Below are positions 35,793 through 45,547 of a DNA stretch of 64,000 nt, piece by piece. Position 1 is the first letter of the stretch. Each line of letters opens with the position of its first letter. The notes under the pieces are model-generated. The model did no database searches. It saw only the letters and a program-made list of their open reading frames with translations, and was not told where the DNA came from. The position numbers and the translations under genes are program-made. Source of the DNA: Arthrobacter sp. AFG20 (lineage in GTDB: Bacteria > Actinomycetota > Actinomycetes > Actinomycetales > Micrococcaceae). Where the stretch lies: the NCBI RefSeq assembly GCF_002892795.1, contig NZ_PJMC01000005.1, forward strand, positions 62,001 through 126,000, written 5' to 3'.

Positions 35793-36362
35793 ATGCGATG
35801 GAATGCACTCTTTCAGGATCTTGAGCTGCAGCTTGCCGAGGCCGGGGTCCTGGGCCTGGAGTCCGAGATCGCGGAACGTTCCCGTGCAGACACGGCTGCC
35901 ATCGCGCTCGATGACAGGCTGCGAGGATCGCTGGGCTGCCGCCTTCGCATCCATCTGAGCGCGGGACCGGTCTTTGCTGGAACCCTCAGCCATGCCGGGT
36001 CCGAGAGCCTGGTCATCGACGAGGCGGCGCACCAGGTGCTGATTCCTTACTCCGCCGTGGGCCACTACACCGGACTCGGGCGGTTCGCGGCGGGCGAGGC
36101 GTCCCCAGTGCGCCGGAGACTCGGCCTTGCCAGCGCGCTCCGGGGGCTGGCGCGGGACAGGGCTGAACTCACCGTCCTGATGGCTGGCCGGTCACCGGAT
36201 GTGCAGCTCTCGGGTGTGATTGACAGGGTGGGGCGGGACTTTTTTGACCTCGCCATGACGCTGCCCGGAGAAGCGCGGAGGGCTGGCCGGGTTGCCGATG
36301 TGGCTACGGTTCCGTTCCGGGCGCTGGGCGCGCTCCGGTCACGTCGCGGAGGGGAGCTCTGA
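35793..36362 (+). CDS. Hypothetical protein
   Basis: A 189-residue cytoplasmic protein I do not recognise. The N terminus (MRWNALFQDLELQLAEAG) is helical. A central strand-rich part, CRLRIHLSAGPVFAGTLSHAGSE and onward, could be a small barrel of Sm-like type, but that is a guess from the strand pattern. The C terminus is Arg-rich. The ATG at 35793 is chosen because a TACGCT box lies six bases upstream; an in-frame extension to 35667 runs through the AT-rich regulatory stretch and is unlikely to be coding. Confidence 0.7.
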   Translation: MRWNALFQDLELQLAEAGVLGLESEIAERSRADTAAIALDDRLRGSLGCRLRIHLSAGPVFAGTLSHAGSESLVIDEAAHQVLIPYSAVGHYTGLGRFAAGEASPVRRRLGLASALRGLARDRAELTVLMAGRSPDVQLSGVIDRVGRDFFDLAMTLPGEARRAGRVADVATVPFRALGALRSRRGGEL

Positions 36363-36409
36363 TCCGCCCGGGCAGGGAATGCAGCCTCCGGCCCGGAAAC
36401 CGCCCGTGC

Positions 36410-36625
36410 TCAAACCGACTTGGACTTGGCCTCTTGAATCATGCGGCTTGCCTCGGCATAACGCTCTTCGATGTACTGCTCAAGCATCTTTTCCTCGACC
36501 CGCCACTGGCCGCGGCCACCCACCTGGATTGCCTTCAGTTCGCCGCTGCGGACAAGGGCATACGCTGCCGGCGCATTGATCTGAAGCTGCTCGGCTACAT
36601 CTGCAAGCGTAAGGAATCGGGGCAT
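36410..36625 (-). CDS. Small excisionase-type helix-turn-helix protein
   Basis: A 71-residue protein with an HTH_17 fold: TLADVAEQLQINAPAAYALVRSGELKAI, then the wing QVGGRGQWRV and a C-terminal helix YIEERYAEA. Proteins of this class include phage excisionases and small chromosomal regulators. No integrase, att site or other phage gene is near, so a chromosomal regulator is preferred. The start at MPRFLTL fits the family length; the reading frame stays open upstream but without family features. It is divergent from the SAF-domain gene. Confidence 0.8.
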   Translation of the reverse strand: MPRFLTLADVAEQLQINAPAAYALVRSGELKAIQVGGRGQWRVEEKMLEQYIEERYAEASRMIQEAKSKSV

Positions 36626-36662
36626 GATCCAATTGTGCCACCGTTGGTCGCGGGTGATGGTG

Positions 36663-36671
36663 TTATCCACA
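36663..36671 (+). promoter_or_regulatory. Perfect DnaA box TTATCCACA
   Basis: A consensus 9-mer in the divergent gap between the HTH gene and the SAF-domain gene. It could bind DnaA as a regulator; a single box is not an origin. Confidence 0.35.
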
Positions 36672-36778
36672 GTTTGATGTTGTTTACCTGAATACCTTTC
36701 CGATTGAGCAGGCATGCCGTAACAATAATCATGACCGGCGCGATTGAAGCGCCCAGGCGTCAAGGGGGAGCAGTACGC

Positions 36779-37423
36779 ATGAGTGCAAGCACGGCGGCCA
36801 CGGGAGCCCGGCTGAAGAAGCCTTCCTGGAAGGACCCGAGGCTTCTGGTGGGCGTGCTCCTTGTCTTCGCCTCTGTTGTCGGCGTCGTTGCACTCGTCGG
36901 CAGTGCGGACCGGACCACAGAGGTGTTTGCCGCCCGTGAGGCAATCGCAGTCGGTCAGAAACTCACTCCTGAAAACATCAGCCGGGTGAAGGTGCGCCTG
37001 GGCGACGTCGAAGCGCACTACATGACAGCGGCGTCGGGCCTTCCTGAAGGCCAGGTGGCGGTCCAGCGGATTGCCAAGGACCAGTTGGTTCCCCGTGAAA
37101 GTCTGGGCAGTGTCGACGCCCTGGACCGAAAACCCGTGGCCGTCACGGTTCAGGAGGCCTTGCCGGAGCAGGCCGTAGCCGGCACCCGGGTCGACGTCTG
37201 GATCTCCATGCCTGACGCCCGGAATGGTTTTGCCGAACCGAAGCTGCTGCTCCCGGGCGCCGAAATCGCGGAGGTCTCAGAAGGATCCACCGCCCTTGGA
37301 GCTTCGAAATCCACGGTCCTGATGGTCCTGGTGGGAAATGAGCAGATGGCCTCCCTCCTCGGGGCGCAGGCGAACGAAGCCAAAATCTCCGTGGTGTGGA
37401 ATCCCGGCGGGGCGGCCAAGTGA
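36779..37423 (+). CDS. SAF domain protein (CpaB-like)
   Basis: A 214-residue protein with one membrane helix at about residues 22-42 and a SAF domain after it (AREAIAVGQKLTPENISRVKV). CpaB proteins of Flp pilus systems share this layout. The start MSASTAATG has GGGGGAG nine bases upstream. The next gene, a CpaE-like ATPase, overlaps its stop in GTGA. No pilin, prepilin peptidase or TadA ATPase is in the window, so the pair may act elsewhere or outside pilus assembly. Confidence 0.75.
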   Translation: MSASTAATGARLKKPSWKDPRLLVGVLLVFASVVGVVALVGSADRTTEVFAAREAIAVGQKLTPENISRVKVRLGDVEAHYMTAASGLPEGQVAVQRIAKDQLVPRESLGSVDALDRKPVAVTVQEALPEQAVAGTRVDVWISMPDARNGFAEPKLLLPGAEIAEVSEGSTALGASKSTVLMVLVGNEQMASLLGAQANEAKISVVWNPGGAAK

Positions 37424-38748
37424 GTATTCCGGTTGTCACCGTCGGTGAGTCGCAGGAAGATCTGGTGGGCGGACTGGAGCGGCTCCACGGTCCCGTCACA
37501 GTAGTCCGGCGCTGCGCGGAGCTCGCAGAACTGCTGGCTGCCTGCCAGAGCGGACTGGCCCGGGCGGCTGTTGTTGCCGAGGGCAGTCAGGACCTGACTG
37601 CCTCGCTGGTGGACAGGCTCGCCGCAGTAGGCGTAGTGATCATTGCCCTGACCGACAGCCCCGAGGAGCGGTTGAGGCTCCGCGGGATCGGAGTCACCGC
37701 CGCGCCCTTGACCGTTGAATCCACAGCACTGGCGGAGAGTATTGCCGACGCCGTCGGCAAGCAAGGGTGCCCGAGCCCGGCAGGGCTGCCTACCGGTGCC
37801 GGTCCGGGTTACAGCACGGGTTTCGCGGATGCCGGCGCGGCCCTGCGCCCGGAGGCTGCCGACGCCGAATCGGAGCCGGCCTCTGTCGGAACCGGCAGGG
37901 TCCTGGCGGTGTGGGGGCCGGCCGGTGCACCCGGCAGAACCCTGGTTGCCGTCAACGTCGCGGGGGAGCTGGCTGCGGAAGGCAAGTCCGTCCTGCTGGT
38001 CGACGCCGACAGCTACGGGGCCAGCGTCGCCGGCGCCCTCGGGCTGCTGGACGAAGCGGCGGGTCTGGCGCAGGCCTGCCGGCTGGCCGACCAGGGCCTC
38101 CTGGACCGGGAAGCACTGCTCCGCGTCGCCGTACCGGTTACTGCCACGGCCGGGACTTTCCGGGTTCTGACCGGAATGACCCGAGCCGACCGCTGGACCG
38201 AACTGCGGGCGGCCGCGCTGGCGCTTGTTTTGAACCGGGCGCGGGAAGTGGCCGACTTCATCGTGGTCGACACCGGCTTCTGCCTTGAGGCCGACGAGGA
38301 GCTGAGTTTCGACACCATGGCACCGCGACGCAACGCCGCGACGCTCAGGAGTCTTGAGCTGGCCGATACCGTGATCGCGGTTGGCTCTGCGGATCCGGTC
38401 GGTGTTCCCCGCTTGGTCAGGGGGCTGGCGGAACTGGAAGGTGCAGTGCCGGGGGTCAGCCCCGAGGTGGTGCTGAACAAAGTGCGGGCCTCGGCTGTGG
38501 GCCGTTCACCGGAACGTCAGCTCCGCGAGGCGTGGGACCGGTTCGGCCCGCCGGCGGGCATCAAAGCCTTCCTTCCGTGGGACCCGGGCGCAACAGACGC
38601 AGCGCTGAAATCCGGGTCGTTGTTGCTGGAATCGGCTCCGGATTCCCGGCTTCGGTCGGCGATCGCGGAATTGGTTTGTGCACCTGTCCAGCAAAAACGC
38701 CGATCCTCTGTGTTCTCCTCCACAGCAAGGCGCAGGCTGACGGGCTAG
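37420..38748 (+). CDS. CpaE/MinD-like ATPase with variant P-loop
   Basis: A 442-residue protein. The N-terminal 120 residues look like a receiver-type or adaptor fold. The MinD/ParA-like domain starts near residue 160 with VWGPAGAPGRTLVAVNVAGEL and continues with SVLLVDADSYGAS. The P-loop lacks the usual lysines: an Arg replaces the Walker A Lys and the deviant signature Lys is absent. This variant is frequent in actinobacterial CpaE-like proteins, from memory. The GTG overlaps the CpaB-like stop. It is probably a localisation or assembly ATPase, but nucleotide hydrolysis is unproven. Confidence 0.78.
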   Translation: MSIPVVTVGESQEDLVGGLERLHGPVTVVRRCAELAELLAACQSGLARAAVVAEGSQDLTASLVDRLAAVGVVIIALTDSPEERLRLRGIGVTAAPLTVESTALAESIADAVGKQGCPSPAGLPTGAGPGYSTGFADAGAALRPEAADAESEPASVGTGRVLAVWGPAGAPGRTLVAVNVAGELAAEGKSVLLVDADSYGASVAGALGLLDEAAGLAQACRLADQGLLDREALLRVAVPVTATAGTFRVLTGMTRADRWTELRAAALALVLNRAREVADFIVVDTGFCLEADEELSFDTMAPRRNAATLRSLELADTVIAVGSADPVGVPRLVRGLAELEGAVPGVSPEVVLNKVRASAVGRSPERQLREAWDRFGPPAGIKAFLPWDPGATDAALKSGSLLLESAPDSRLRSAIAELVCAPVQQKRRSSVFSSTARRRLTG

Positions 38749-38806
38749 GCTCACGGTGAGGGCTGCAAGGAAGCAGCCGCAAACTGTGTGATGGAGGCGT
38801 GTGTCG

Positions 38807-41800
38807 ATGTCGTCTGGGTCCAGCGTGGAGGATCAGTCCCGTTCAATCGGAGCCGAGGAAGGCTTCTTGGCGGACTACTACGAGCATCTGGCGGAGGAGG
38901 ACGCCCGCACTTATCCGCACGAGCTGCTGACAGCACGGGCTGAGACCCACCGCGCAGTGGGTTTTGAGCGCCGGCCGGGGAGTGCCAACATCTCGATCGT
39001 TCCGGAGGGCGACCGCAGCGTTGTTTACATCGTCACCGACGACATGCCGTTCCTGGTGGATTCAGTCAACGCCGAGCTGGTCCGGCAGAATTCGGCCATC
39101 CACCTCGTTCAGCACCCCATGTTCGTGGTCACGCGCAACCGCGAAACCAACGAACTCGTCAAGGTGGACAGGGTCCCGTCCAGCATCGGCCTCTCCAGCG
39201 GCGACACAGCGGCGCTGCCCGTCCTGTCCCACCTGATCGCCCAGGGCGACAATGCGTCCCACATGGAATCCTGGATTGCCGTCGAGATCGGCCGCGCCGG
39301 TGACGAAGCCGCTGACCGTCTGCAGGAGGGGCTGGAACGCGTCCTGGGAGACGTCCGGGCCGCCGTCGAAGACTGGCCGAAAATGCGTAACAAGGCATTG
39401 CAGATCGCCCAGGACCTGGACAAGGTGGCGCACTCGGCTCAGATCGCAGAGCTGCGCCAGGCCCAGGACTTGCTGCGCTGGCTCGACGACGGCAATTTCA
39501 CCTTCCTCGGCTACCGGGAATATGACCTGGTCAACGAAGAAGGCGAGGATGTCCTGGAACTGCGCGAGGACAGCGGCCTGGGGCTGCTGCGGGCGCACCA
39601 CAATACCCATCAGGTGCAGCATCTCACCGACGCGGGCAGGCGCAAGGCCCGCGAAAAGCGCGCCCTGGTTATCACCAAGGCCAATTCCCGCTCAACAGTG
39701 CACCGGCCTGCATACCTGGACTACGTCGGCGTGAAAAGCTTCGATGCCGCCGGCAACGTCAATGGCGAACAGCGGTTCATCGGACTGTTTGCTACCAGCG
39801 CCTACACCGACTCGGTGCGCAATATCCCGGTTGTCCGGGAAAAGGTCGAAGCCGTGCTGCGCGGTGCCGGTTTTCCGCCGGACTCGCATTCCGGGAAGGA
39901 CCTGCTGGGCATCCTGGAAACGTACCCGCGCGACGAGCTCTTCCAAATTGAGATTCCCGATCTTGCCGCGACGGCAGCGGGAATCCAGCGACTGCAGGAA
40001 CGGCGCCGGACCCGGCTGTTCCTCCGGCCGGATATCTACGGACGGTTCATGTCCGCCGTCGTCTACCTCCCTCGTGACCGGTACACCACCAACGTCCGGC
40101 TGAGGATCGAACAGGAACTCCGCGAGACGTTCCACGCCGAGTCCATTGACTTCGAGGCGAGGATGACCGAATCCGCCCTCGCCCGCCTGTTCTTCCGCAT
40201 CCGCCTGCCCAAGGGCGAGGACGTCAGCCACGTCAACACCGATGCGCTGGAAAAGCGGCTCGTCCGGGCTGCCCGGTCCTGGAGTGAAGGGATCGCCGAG
40301 GTGCTCCGCGAGCGGAGCGCCGACGACGGCGCCAATGAACTGGCGGCCATCTGGGCCGAGGCATTCCCGGCGGGCTACCGCGTCGACTACGAAATCGAAG
40401 ATGCCCTCGAGGACATCGCCCGGTTTGAACAGTACGGGGCCGAGGCAGAGCGAACTGTTGGCGCGCGGCAGGAACGGCCGGGAGTCCATGTCTATCTTCC
40501 CGAAGGCGCCGGTGCCACCCTCGAGGAGGACGCCAGGGTCAAGCTGTACATGCTGGAGCCGAAAAGCCTGAGCCAGATCCTTCCCTTTTTCCACAACCTT
40601 GGACTGGAAGTGCTGGACGAGCGGCCGTTCGAGATCGAGACCGCCGACCGGCGGGACTTCTTCCTTTACGATCTAGGACTGAAGTACCCGGCCGGGGTGG
40701 ACCCGGTGTCCACTGGCCGGCTGCTGGCGGATTCCTTCGGGGCGGCGGTTTCCGGCGGTGTCGAATCCGATAGCTTTGACCGGCTGGTGCTTCGCGAGGG
40801 CATGACGTGGCGGCAGGTCATCGTGCTGCGGGCCTACGCCAAGTACATGCGGCAAATGGGAAACACCAACTCGTTTGAGTTCATGGCCGATACACTTCTG
40901 GCCAATCCGGAGGTCACCCGCGGACTCATTGCCCTGTTCGAGGCACGCTTCGATCCCAGCCTGCCGGAGGCCGAGCGGGCGCAGAAGCAGGCAACCGTCC
41001 GCGCCCAGCTGGCGACGTCGATCGACAACGTAGCTACTTTGGACGCCGACCGCGTGGTGCGGACGTTCACTAACCTGATCGAATCAACGCTGCGCACCAA
41101 CTTCTACCAGGACAAGCCGCACCTGAGCTTCAAGCTCAACCCCTCGGCCATCGAAGGGCTGCCCTTCCCGCGGCCCATGTTCGAAATCTGGGTCTACTCT
41201 CCCCGGGTCGAGGGCGTTCACCTGCGCTTCGGCAAGGTGGCCCGCGGCGGGCTCCGCTGGTCGGACCGCCGGGAGGACTTCCGGACGGAGATCCTGGGTC
41301 TGGTCAAGGCGCAGACGGTCAAGAATGCCGTCATCGTTCCAACGGGTGCAAAGGGCGGGTTCTTCGCCAAGCGGCTGCCGGATCCCGCCAAGGACAGGTC
41401 GGCCTGGATGGCGGAGGGCGTCGAAAGCTACAAGACGTTCATCCGCGGACTGCTGGACATCACGGACAACCTCGTTACGGAAGCCGACGGCGAACGGCTC
41501 GTCCCGCCGTCGAACGTTGTGAGGCACGACGGCGACGACTCCTACCTGGTGGTCGCGGCGGACAAGGGCACGGCATCCTTCTCTGACATTGCGAACGGGT
41601 TGGCCGCTGACTACGGATTCTGGCTGGGCGACGCCTTCGCCTCCGGGGGTTCGGTGGGGTATGACCACAAGGCCATGGGCATCACGGCCAGGGGTGCCTG
41701 GGAATCGGTCAAGCGGCACTTCAGCGAGCTGGACCTGGACACCCAGTCCGAGCCCTTCACCGTGGTCGGCGTCGGCGACATGTCCGGGGACGTCTTCGGC

Positions 41801-43660
41801 AACGGAATGCTCCTGTCCAAGCACATCCGGCTGCTCGCGGCCTTCGACCATCGGCATATTTTCCTCGATCCGAACCCGGACGAGGCGACCTCCTACACGG
41901 AACGGCAGCGGCTGTTTGAGCTGCCCCGGTCGTCCTGGGACGACTACGACAAGAGCCTGATCAGCGAAGGCGGCGGTGTCTACCCGAGGCAGGCCAAATC
42001 GATTCCGGTCTCGTCCCAGGTCCGTGCCGCGCTGGGGCTGCCCGAGGACACGACGCAGCTCAGCCCGCCCGAACTCCTGCGCGCCATCCTGCTCGCACCC
42101 GCCGACCTGCTCTACAACGGCGGCATCGGCACCTACGTGAAGGCCAGTTCCGAGACGCACGCCATGGTGGGCGACAAGTCCAACGATGCCATCCGGGTGG
42201 ATGGCCGCGACCTTCGGGTCAAGGTCGTGGGCGAGGGCGGAAACCTCGGCATGACGCAGCGGGGCCGTATCGAAGCGGCGCTGCAGGGCGTCATCCTGAA
42301 CACCGATGCCATCGACAACTCCGCCGGCGTCGACTGCTCTGACCACGAGGTCAACATCAAGATCTTCGTGGACCGGATGGTGGCTGCCGGCAAGCTCGAC
42401 GCCGCCGAGCGCTCGGACTTCCTCGCGGCGATGACCGACGAAGTGGGGCGGCTGGTCCTGGAAGACAACATCGACCAGAACATCCTGCTGCTGAACGACC
42501 GCCAGAAGGTCGCGGAATGGAGCCCGAGCTACGAGAGGCTGATGGACTGGCTGGAGAAGACGGCGGATCTGAACCGGGACCTGGAGGCACTTCCGTCCAC
42601 CGCTGTGCTGCGCGAACGGCTGGAGCAGGGGCAGGGCCTCACCTCACCGGAACTGTCCGTGCTGGCCGCATACGCAAAGATCGAACTGGCGACTGCCCTG
42701 CGCGACAGCGACCTGGCCGACGACCCGTGGTTCCGCGCGACGCTCCGGCAGTACTTCCCGGTCCAGCTCAGGGAGAGATTCGACGCCGAACTGGACACCC
42801 ATCCGCTGCGCCGGGAAATCATCGCAACGGTCGTTGCCAACGACATGATCAATCTGGGGGGCATCACCTTTGCCTTCCGGACCATGGAGGAAACCTCGGC
42901 GAGCGAGATGGCTGTGGCCAAGGCGTTCGTGGCACTGCGGGAAATCTACGAGCTCGACGTCATGGTGGCCGAACTCAACGGCCTGCCTGCATCGTTCCCC
43001 ACCGAGCACTGGAGCACCGTCCACCTCGATGTCCGTCGGCTGCTGGACCGTTCGGTGCGCTGGGTCCTCGCCCAGGGCAGCGCGTCGCGGCCCATCGCAG
43101 ACATCGTCGCCGAGTTCCAGCCGCCGATGGAACCCATGCGGGCCCGGCTGTTGGACTACCTGCGCGGTGACGACCGCGAGCGCGTTGCCTCCTGGCTTGA
43201 TAAGGCGCGGTCGTGGGGCCTGCCCGAGGATCTGGGCCACCGCTGGGCAGAGCTGTTCGAGAGCTTCGTCCTGCTTGACATCGCAAAAATCGCGCACAGC
43301 CGCAAGGAGCCGGTGGAGGACATCGCCAACGTCTACTACACGGTGTTCAACCGGTTCCACGTGGACTCCCTGCTGGAGCGGATCAGTTCCCTGCCCCGGG
43401 CGGACCGCTGGCAGGCTCTGGCCCGTGCCGCTCTGCGCGATGACCTCTACTCGACCGTTTCAGACATGACGACGGCGGTCCTGGACTCGACCGATGAAGG
43501 GTCGCCGGCCGAGGACAGGCTCAAGGCCTGGGAGCAGCTGAACGCGGAACATTTGGGCCGGGCGAAGAGCATGTTCGATGAGGTCAATGCCCTCGAAGCG
43601 GACGACATGGCCTCGCTCTCGGTAGCATTGAGGCTCTTGAGGTCAATCGTCCGACGCTAG
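38807..43660 (+). CDS. gdh: NAD-dependent glutamate dehydrogenase, large (180-kDa) class
   Basis: A 1617-residue enzyme turning L-glutamate into 2-oxoglutarate and ammonia with NAD+. ACT-like regulatory parts fill the N-terminal half. The catalytic core begins near residue 760, with KVARGGLRWSDR (about 808-820) and TGAKGGFF (about 845), the typical signature of this class. The length is normal for the class. The ATG at 38807 stands nine bases after GGAGG; a GTG six bases earlier is possible. It is followed after 34 bp by pdtaS. Confidence 0.94.
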   Translation: MSSGSSVEDQSRSIGAEEGFLADYYEHLAEEDARTYPHELLTARAETHRAVGFERRPGSANISIVPEGDRSVVYIVTDDMPFLVDSVNAELVRQNSAIHLVQHPMFVVTRNRETNELVKVDRVPSSIGLSSGDTAALPVLSHLIAQGDNASHMESWIAVEIGRAGDEAADRLQEGLERVLGDVRAAVEDWPKMRNKALQIAQDLDKVAHSAQIAELRQAQDLLRWLDDGNFTFLGYREYDLVNEEGEDVLELREDSGLGLLRAHHNTHQVQHLTDAGRRKAREKRALVITKANSRSTVHRPAYLDYVGVKSFDAAGNVNGEQRFIGLFATSAYTDSVRNIPVVREKVEAVLRGAGFPPDSHSGKDLLGILETYPRDELFQIEIPDLAATAAGIQRLQERRRTRLFLRPDIYGRFMSAVVYLPRDRYTTNVRLRIEQELRETFHAESIDFEARMTESALARLFFRIRLPKGEDVSHVNTDALEKRLVRAARSWSEGIAEVLRERSADDGANELAAIWAEAFPAGYRVDYEIEDALEDIARFEQYGAEAERTVGARQERPGVHVYLPEGAGATLEEDARVKLYMLEPKSLSQILPFFHNLGLEVLDERPFEIETADRRDFFLYDLGLKYPAGVDPVSTGRLLADSFGAAVSGGVESDSFDRLVLREGMTWRQVIVLRAYAKYMRQMGNTNSFEFMADTLLANPEVTRGLIALFEARFDPSLPEAERAQKQATVRAQLATSIDNVATLDADRVVRTFTNLIESTLRTNFYQDKPHLSFKLNPSAIEGLPFPRPMFEIWVYSPRVEGVHLRFGKVARGGLRWSDRREDFRTEILGLVKAQTVKNAVIVPTGAKGGFFAKRLPDPAKDRSAWMAEGVESYKTFIRGLLDITDNLVTEADGERLVPPSNVVRHDGDDSYLVVAADKGTASFSDIANGLAADYGFWLGDAFASGGSVGYDHKAMGITARGAWESVKRHFSELDLDTQSEPFTVVGVGDMSGDVFGNGMLLSKHIRLLAAFDHRHIFLDPNPDEATSYTERQRLFELPRSSWDDYDKSLISEGGGVYPRQAKSIPVSSQVRAALGLPEDTTQLSPPELLRAILLAPADLLYNGGIGTYVKASSETHAMVGDKSNDAIRVDGRDLRVKVVGEGGNLGMTQRGRIEAALQGVILNTDAIDNSAGVDCSDHEVNIKIFVDRMVAAGKLDAAERSDFLAAMTDEVGRLVLEDNIDQNILLLNDRQKVAEWSPSYERLMDWLEKTADLNRDLEALPSTAVLRERLEQGQGLTSPELSVLAAYAKIELATALRDSDLADDPWFRATLRQYFPVQLRERFDAELDTHPLRREIIATVVANDMINLGGITFAFRTMEETSASEMAVAKAFVALREIYELDVMVAELNGLPASFPTEHWSTVHLDVRRLLDRSVRWVLAQGSASRPIADIVAEFQPPMEPMRARLLDYLRGDDRERVASWLDKARSWGLPEDLGHRWAELFESFVLLDIAKIAHSRKEPVEDIANVYYTVFNRFHVDSLLERISSLPRADRWQALARAALRDDLYSTVSDMTTAVLDSTDEGSPAEDRLKAWEQLNAEHLGRAKSMFDEVNALEADDMASLSVALRLLRSIVRR

Positions 43661-43694
43661 GACAAGGTCCCGCCGTCGAAAAACTGGAGGTGCA

Positions 43695-45164
43695 GTGGCA
43701 ATCTTTACGGACCCCATCAGGGAGCACGCTGATTTTGGGCCGGGGGACGCCGAGTGGCTGCACCTCCTGGTGGGCGACTGGCAGATGGTGGCCGATCTTG
43801 CGTTTGCCGACCTGGCCCTGTGGTTTCCCCACCCGGAGCACGGCTACGTTGCCCTGGCACACGTCAGGCCCTCCACGACGCATACGGTGTTCCACGCCGA
43901 CTTCGTCGGGGAGGGCATCCGCTCCGACCTGCAGCCGCTGGTGGACAAGGCGTGGGAGAGCCGCACCATTGAGCGATCCAGTGAGACGAACTGGAGCAGC
44001 GACATGGCACTCCGGGTCGAAGCCGTGCCGATGGTAAGGAACGGCCGGACGCTGGCGGTGGTCACCTCACACATGGACCTCTCCAGCTCGCGGATGCCGT
44101 CCAGGCTGGAGCTGACCTACCGCCAGTGTGCCTATGACCTGCTGCGCATGGGCACTCTGGGCCTCTGGCCGGACTTCGCCTCGCCGACCGGCTCCCGCCG
44201 CGGGGCCCCGCGCGTTGGCGACGGCCTGATCCGCCTCGACGCCGAGGGCATCGTGCAGTACGCCAGCCCGAACGGGGTCTCGGCATTCCGGCGCCTCGGC
44301 GACGGCGAATCCCTCGAAGGGCGCTCGCTGGCTGAGGTCACGGCGGGTCTGCTGAAGGACCGCCGCATGGTGGACGAGACGCTGCCCCTTGTTGTCACAG
44401 GGCGGATGCCGTGGCGAAGTGAGATCGAATCCCGTGGCGTTAGCCTGTCGCTGCGGGCGATCCCGCTCCGCGACGAGCAGCAGCGTTTCGGTGCGCTGGT
44501 CCTCTGCCGTGACGTGTCGGAGCTGCGACGCCGCGAGATGGAGCTGGTCACGAAGGATGCCACCATCCGTGAAATCCACCACCGGGTCAAGAACAACCTG
44601 CAGACCGTTGCCGCGCTGCTGCGCATGCAGTCGCGTCGAATGGTCAGTGACGAGGCAAAGCAGGGGCTGGAACAGGCCATGCGGCGCGTGGCAACAATTG
44701 CCCTGGTGCACGAGACGCTCTCGCAGGGGCTGACCCAAAGCGTCGACTTTGATGAACTGATCGGACGCCAGTTCCGCCTTTCCGCAGAAGTGGCCTCACC
44801 GTCGCAGCATGTCCGGACGCAGCGGTCAGGGTTGTTCGGTGAGCTTCCCAGCGACTTCGCGACACCGCTGGCGCTGGTGATCAACGAACTCGTCACCAAT
44901 GCGGTCGAGCACGGACTGGAGGGACGCACCGGGACGGTGTGGCTGCTCGCCGACCGTTCAGCTGGCGACGACGATGAGGAACTGCTCACCGTCACAGTGG
45001 CGGACGACGGCGTTGGCCTGCCGGAGACGCCCCATGTGGAGGGCCTTGGGCTGCAGATTGTCCGGACGCTGGTCACGAGCGAACTCGGCGGCACCATCCA
45101 GTGGCAACCCCGCGAGGGCGGCGGCACGGCCGTGCAGATTGTCCTGAGTCTGGCAAACCGCTAA
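43695..45164 (+). CDS. pdtaS: Sensor histidine kinase PdtaS
   Basis: A 489-residue soluble kinase. The N-terminal GAF-like domain (1-140) and a PAS domain (about 160-280) sense the signal. The HisKA_2 box EIHHRVKNNLQT holds the phospho-acceptor histidine (about 294), and the ATPase domain includes INELVTNAVEHGL. PdtaS phosphorylates the RNA-binding regulator PdtaR (not in this window). The GTG start has GGAGG four bases upstream. It converges on whiB1; the same pdtaS/whiB1 pairing exists in Mycobacterium. A strong terminator lies between. Confidence 0.92.
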   Translation: MAIFTDPIREHADFGPGDAEWLHLLVGDWQMVADLAFADLALWFPHPEHGYVALAHVRPSTTHTVFHADFVGEGIRSDLQPLVDKAWESRTIERSSETNWSSDMALRVEAVPMVRNGRTLAVVTSHMDLSSSRMPSRLELTYRQCAYDLLRMGTLGLWPDFASPTGSRRGAPRVGDGLIRLDAEGIVQYASPNGVSAFRRLGDGESLEGRSLAEVTAGLLKDRRMVDETLPLVVTGRMPWRSEIESRGVSLSLRAIPLRDEQQRFGALVLCRDVSELRRREMELVTKDATIREIHHRVKNNLQTVAALLRMQSRRMVSDEAKQGLEQAMRRVATIALVHETLSQGLTQSVDFDELIGRQFRLSAEVASPSQHVRTQRSGLFGELPSDFATPLALVINELVTNAVEHGLEGRTGTVWLLADRSAGDDDEELLTVTVADDGVGLPETPHVEGLGLQIVRTLVTSELGGTIQWQPREGGGTAVQIVLSLANR

Positions 45165-45170
45165 CACGGC

Positions 45171-45214
45171 AAAGGCGACGGCCGCGGACCATGGGTCCGC
45201 GGCCGTCGCCTTTT
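45171..45214. terminator. Bidirectional terminator between pdtaS and whiB1
   Basis: Perfect 17-bp stem (45174-45190 with 45194-45210), loop ATG, T-tract on the right and A-tract on the left, so it works for both converging genes. Confidence 0.92.
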
Positions 45215-45259
45215 CTTGTGGAGCTTTTTGCTTGGGTGCCTTCGTTCCTGTGGTGCGCG

Positions 45260-45508
45260 TTAGGACGCGCGGCGGGCCCTGGCGGCGCGGCGCTTCAGTG
45301 CGCGCCGCTCGTCCTCGCTCATGCCGCCCCACACGCCGGCATCCTGTCCGGACTCCAGCGCCCACTGCAGGCAGGTGTCAACGACCGGGCACCGGCGGCA
45401 GACGCTCTTGGCTTCTTCGATCTGCAAAAGAGCGGGGCCAGTATTGCCTACGGGGAAAAACAGCTCCGGGTCCTTGTCGAGGCAGGCCGCGCGGTTACGC
45501 CAATCCAT
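45260..45508 (-). CDS. whiB1: WhiB1-type iron-sulfur transcription factor
   Basis: An 82-residue protein with the four cluster cysteines C9, C37, C40 and C46, the turn GVWGG and the basic tail RRALKRRAARARR. The sequence DPELFFPVGNTGPAL is nearly that of mycobacterial WhiB1, an essential, NO-responsive 4Fe-4S protein that binds the main sigma factor. Upstream lies a CRP-type palindrome centred 47 bp before the ATG; whiB1 of M. tuberculosis is known to be under CRP control. Neighbour pdtaS is conserved too. Confidence 0.95.
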   Translation of the reverse strand: MDWRNRAACLDKDPELFFPVGNTGPALLQIEEAKSVCRRCPVVDTCLQWALESGQDAGVWGGMSEDERRALKRRAARARRAS

Positions 45509-45547
45509 GCTGATCAGTCACTCCATTCCTGGGAAGTCAATACCCTT

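Noticed and set aside
36410..36625. Excisionase-like protein as a sign of a prophage or integrated element
   Set aside because: No integrase, att repeat, tRNA or phage gene is near, and the neighbours are ordinary chromosomal genes.
36779..38748. A Flp/Tad pilus locus
   Set aside because: Only CpaB- and CpaE-like genes are present; no pilin, TadA/B/C or peptidase is found.
38761..38778. Hairpin GGCTGC-N6-GCAGCC before NAD-GDH as a terminator or riboswitch
   Set aside because: Only a 6-bp stem with no T-tract and no conserved aptamer pattern.
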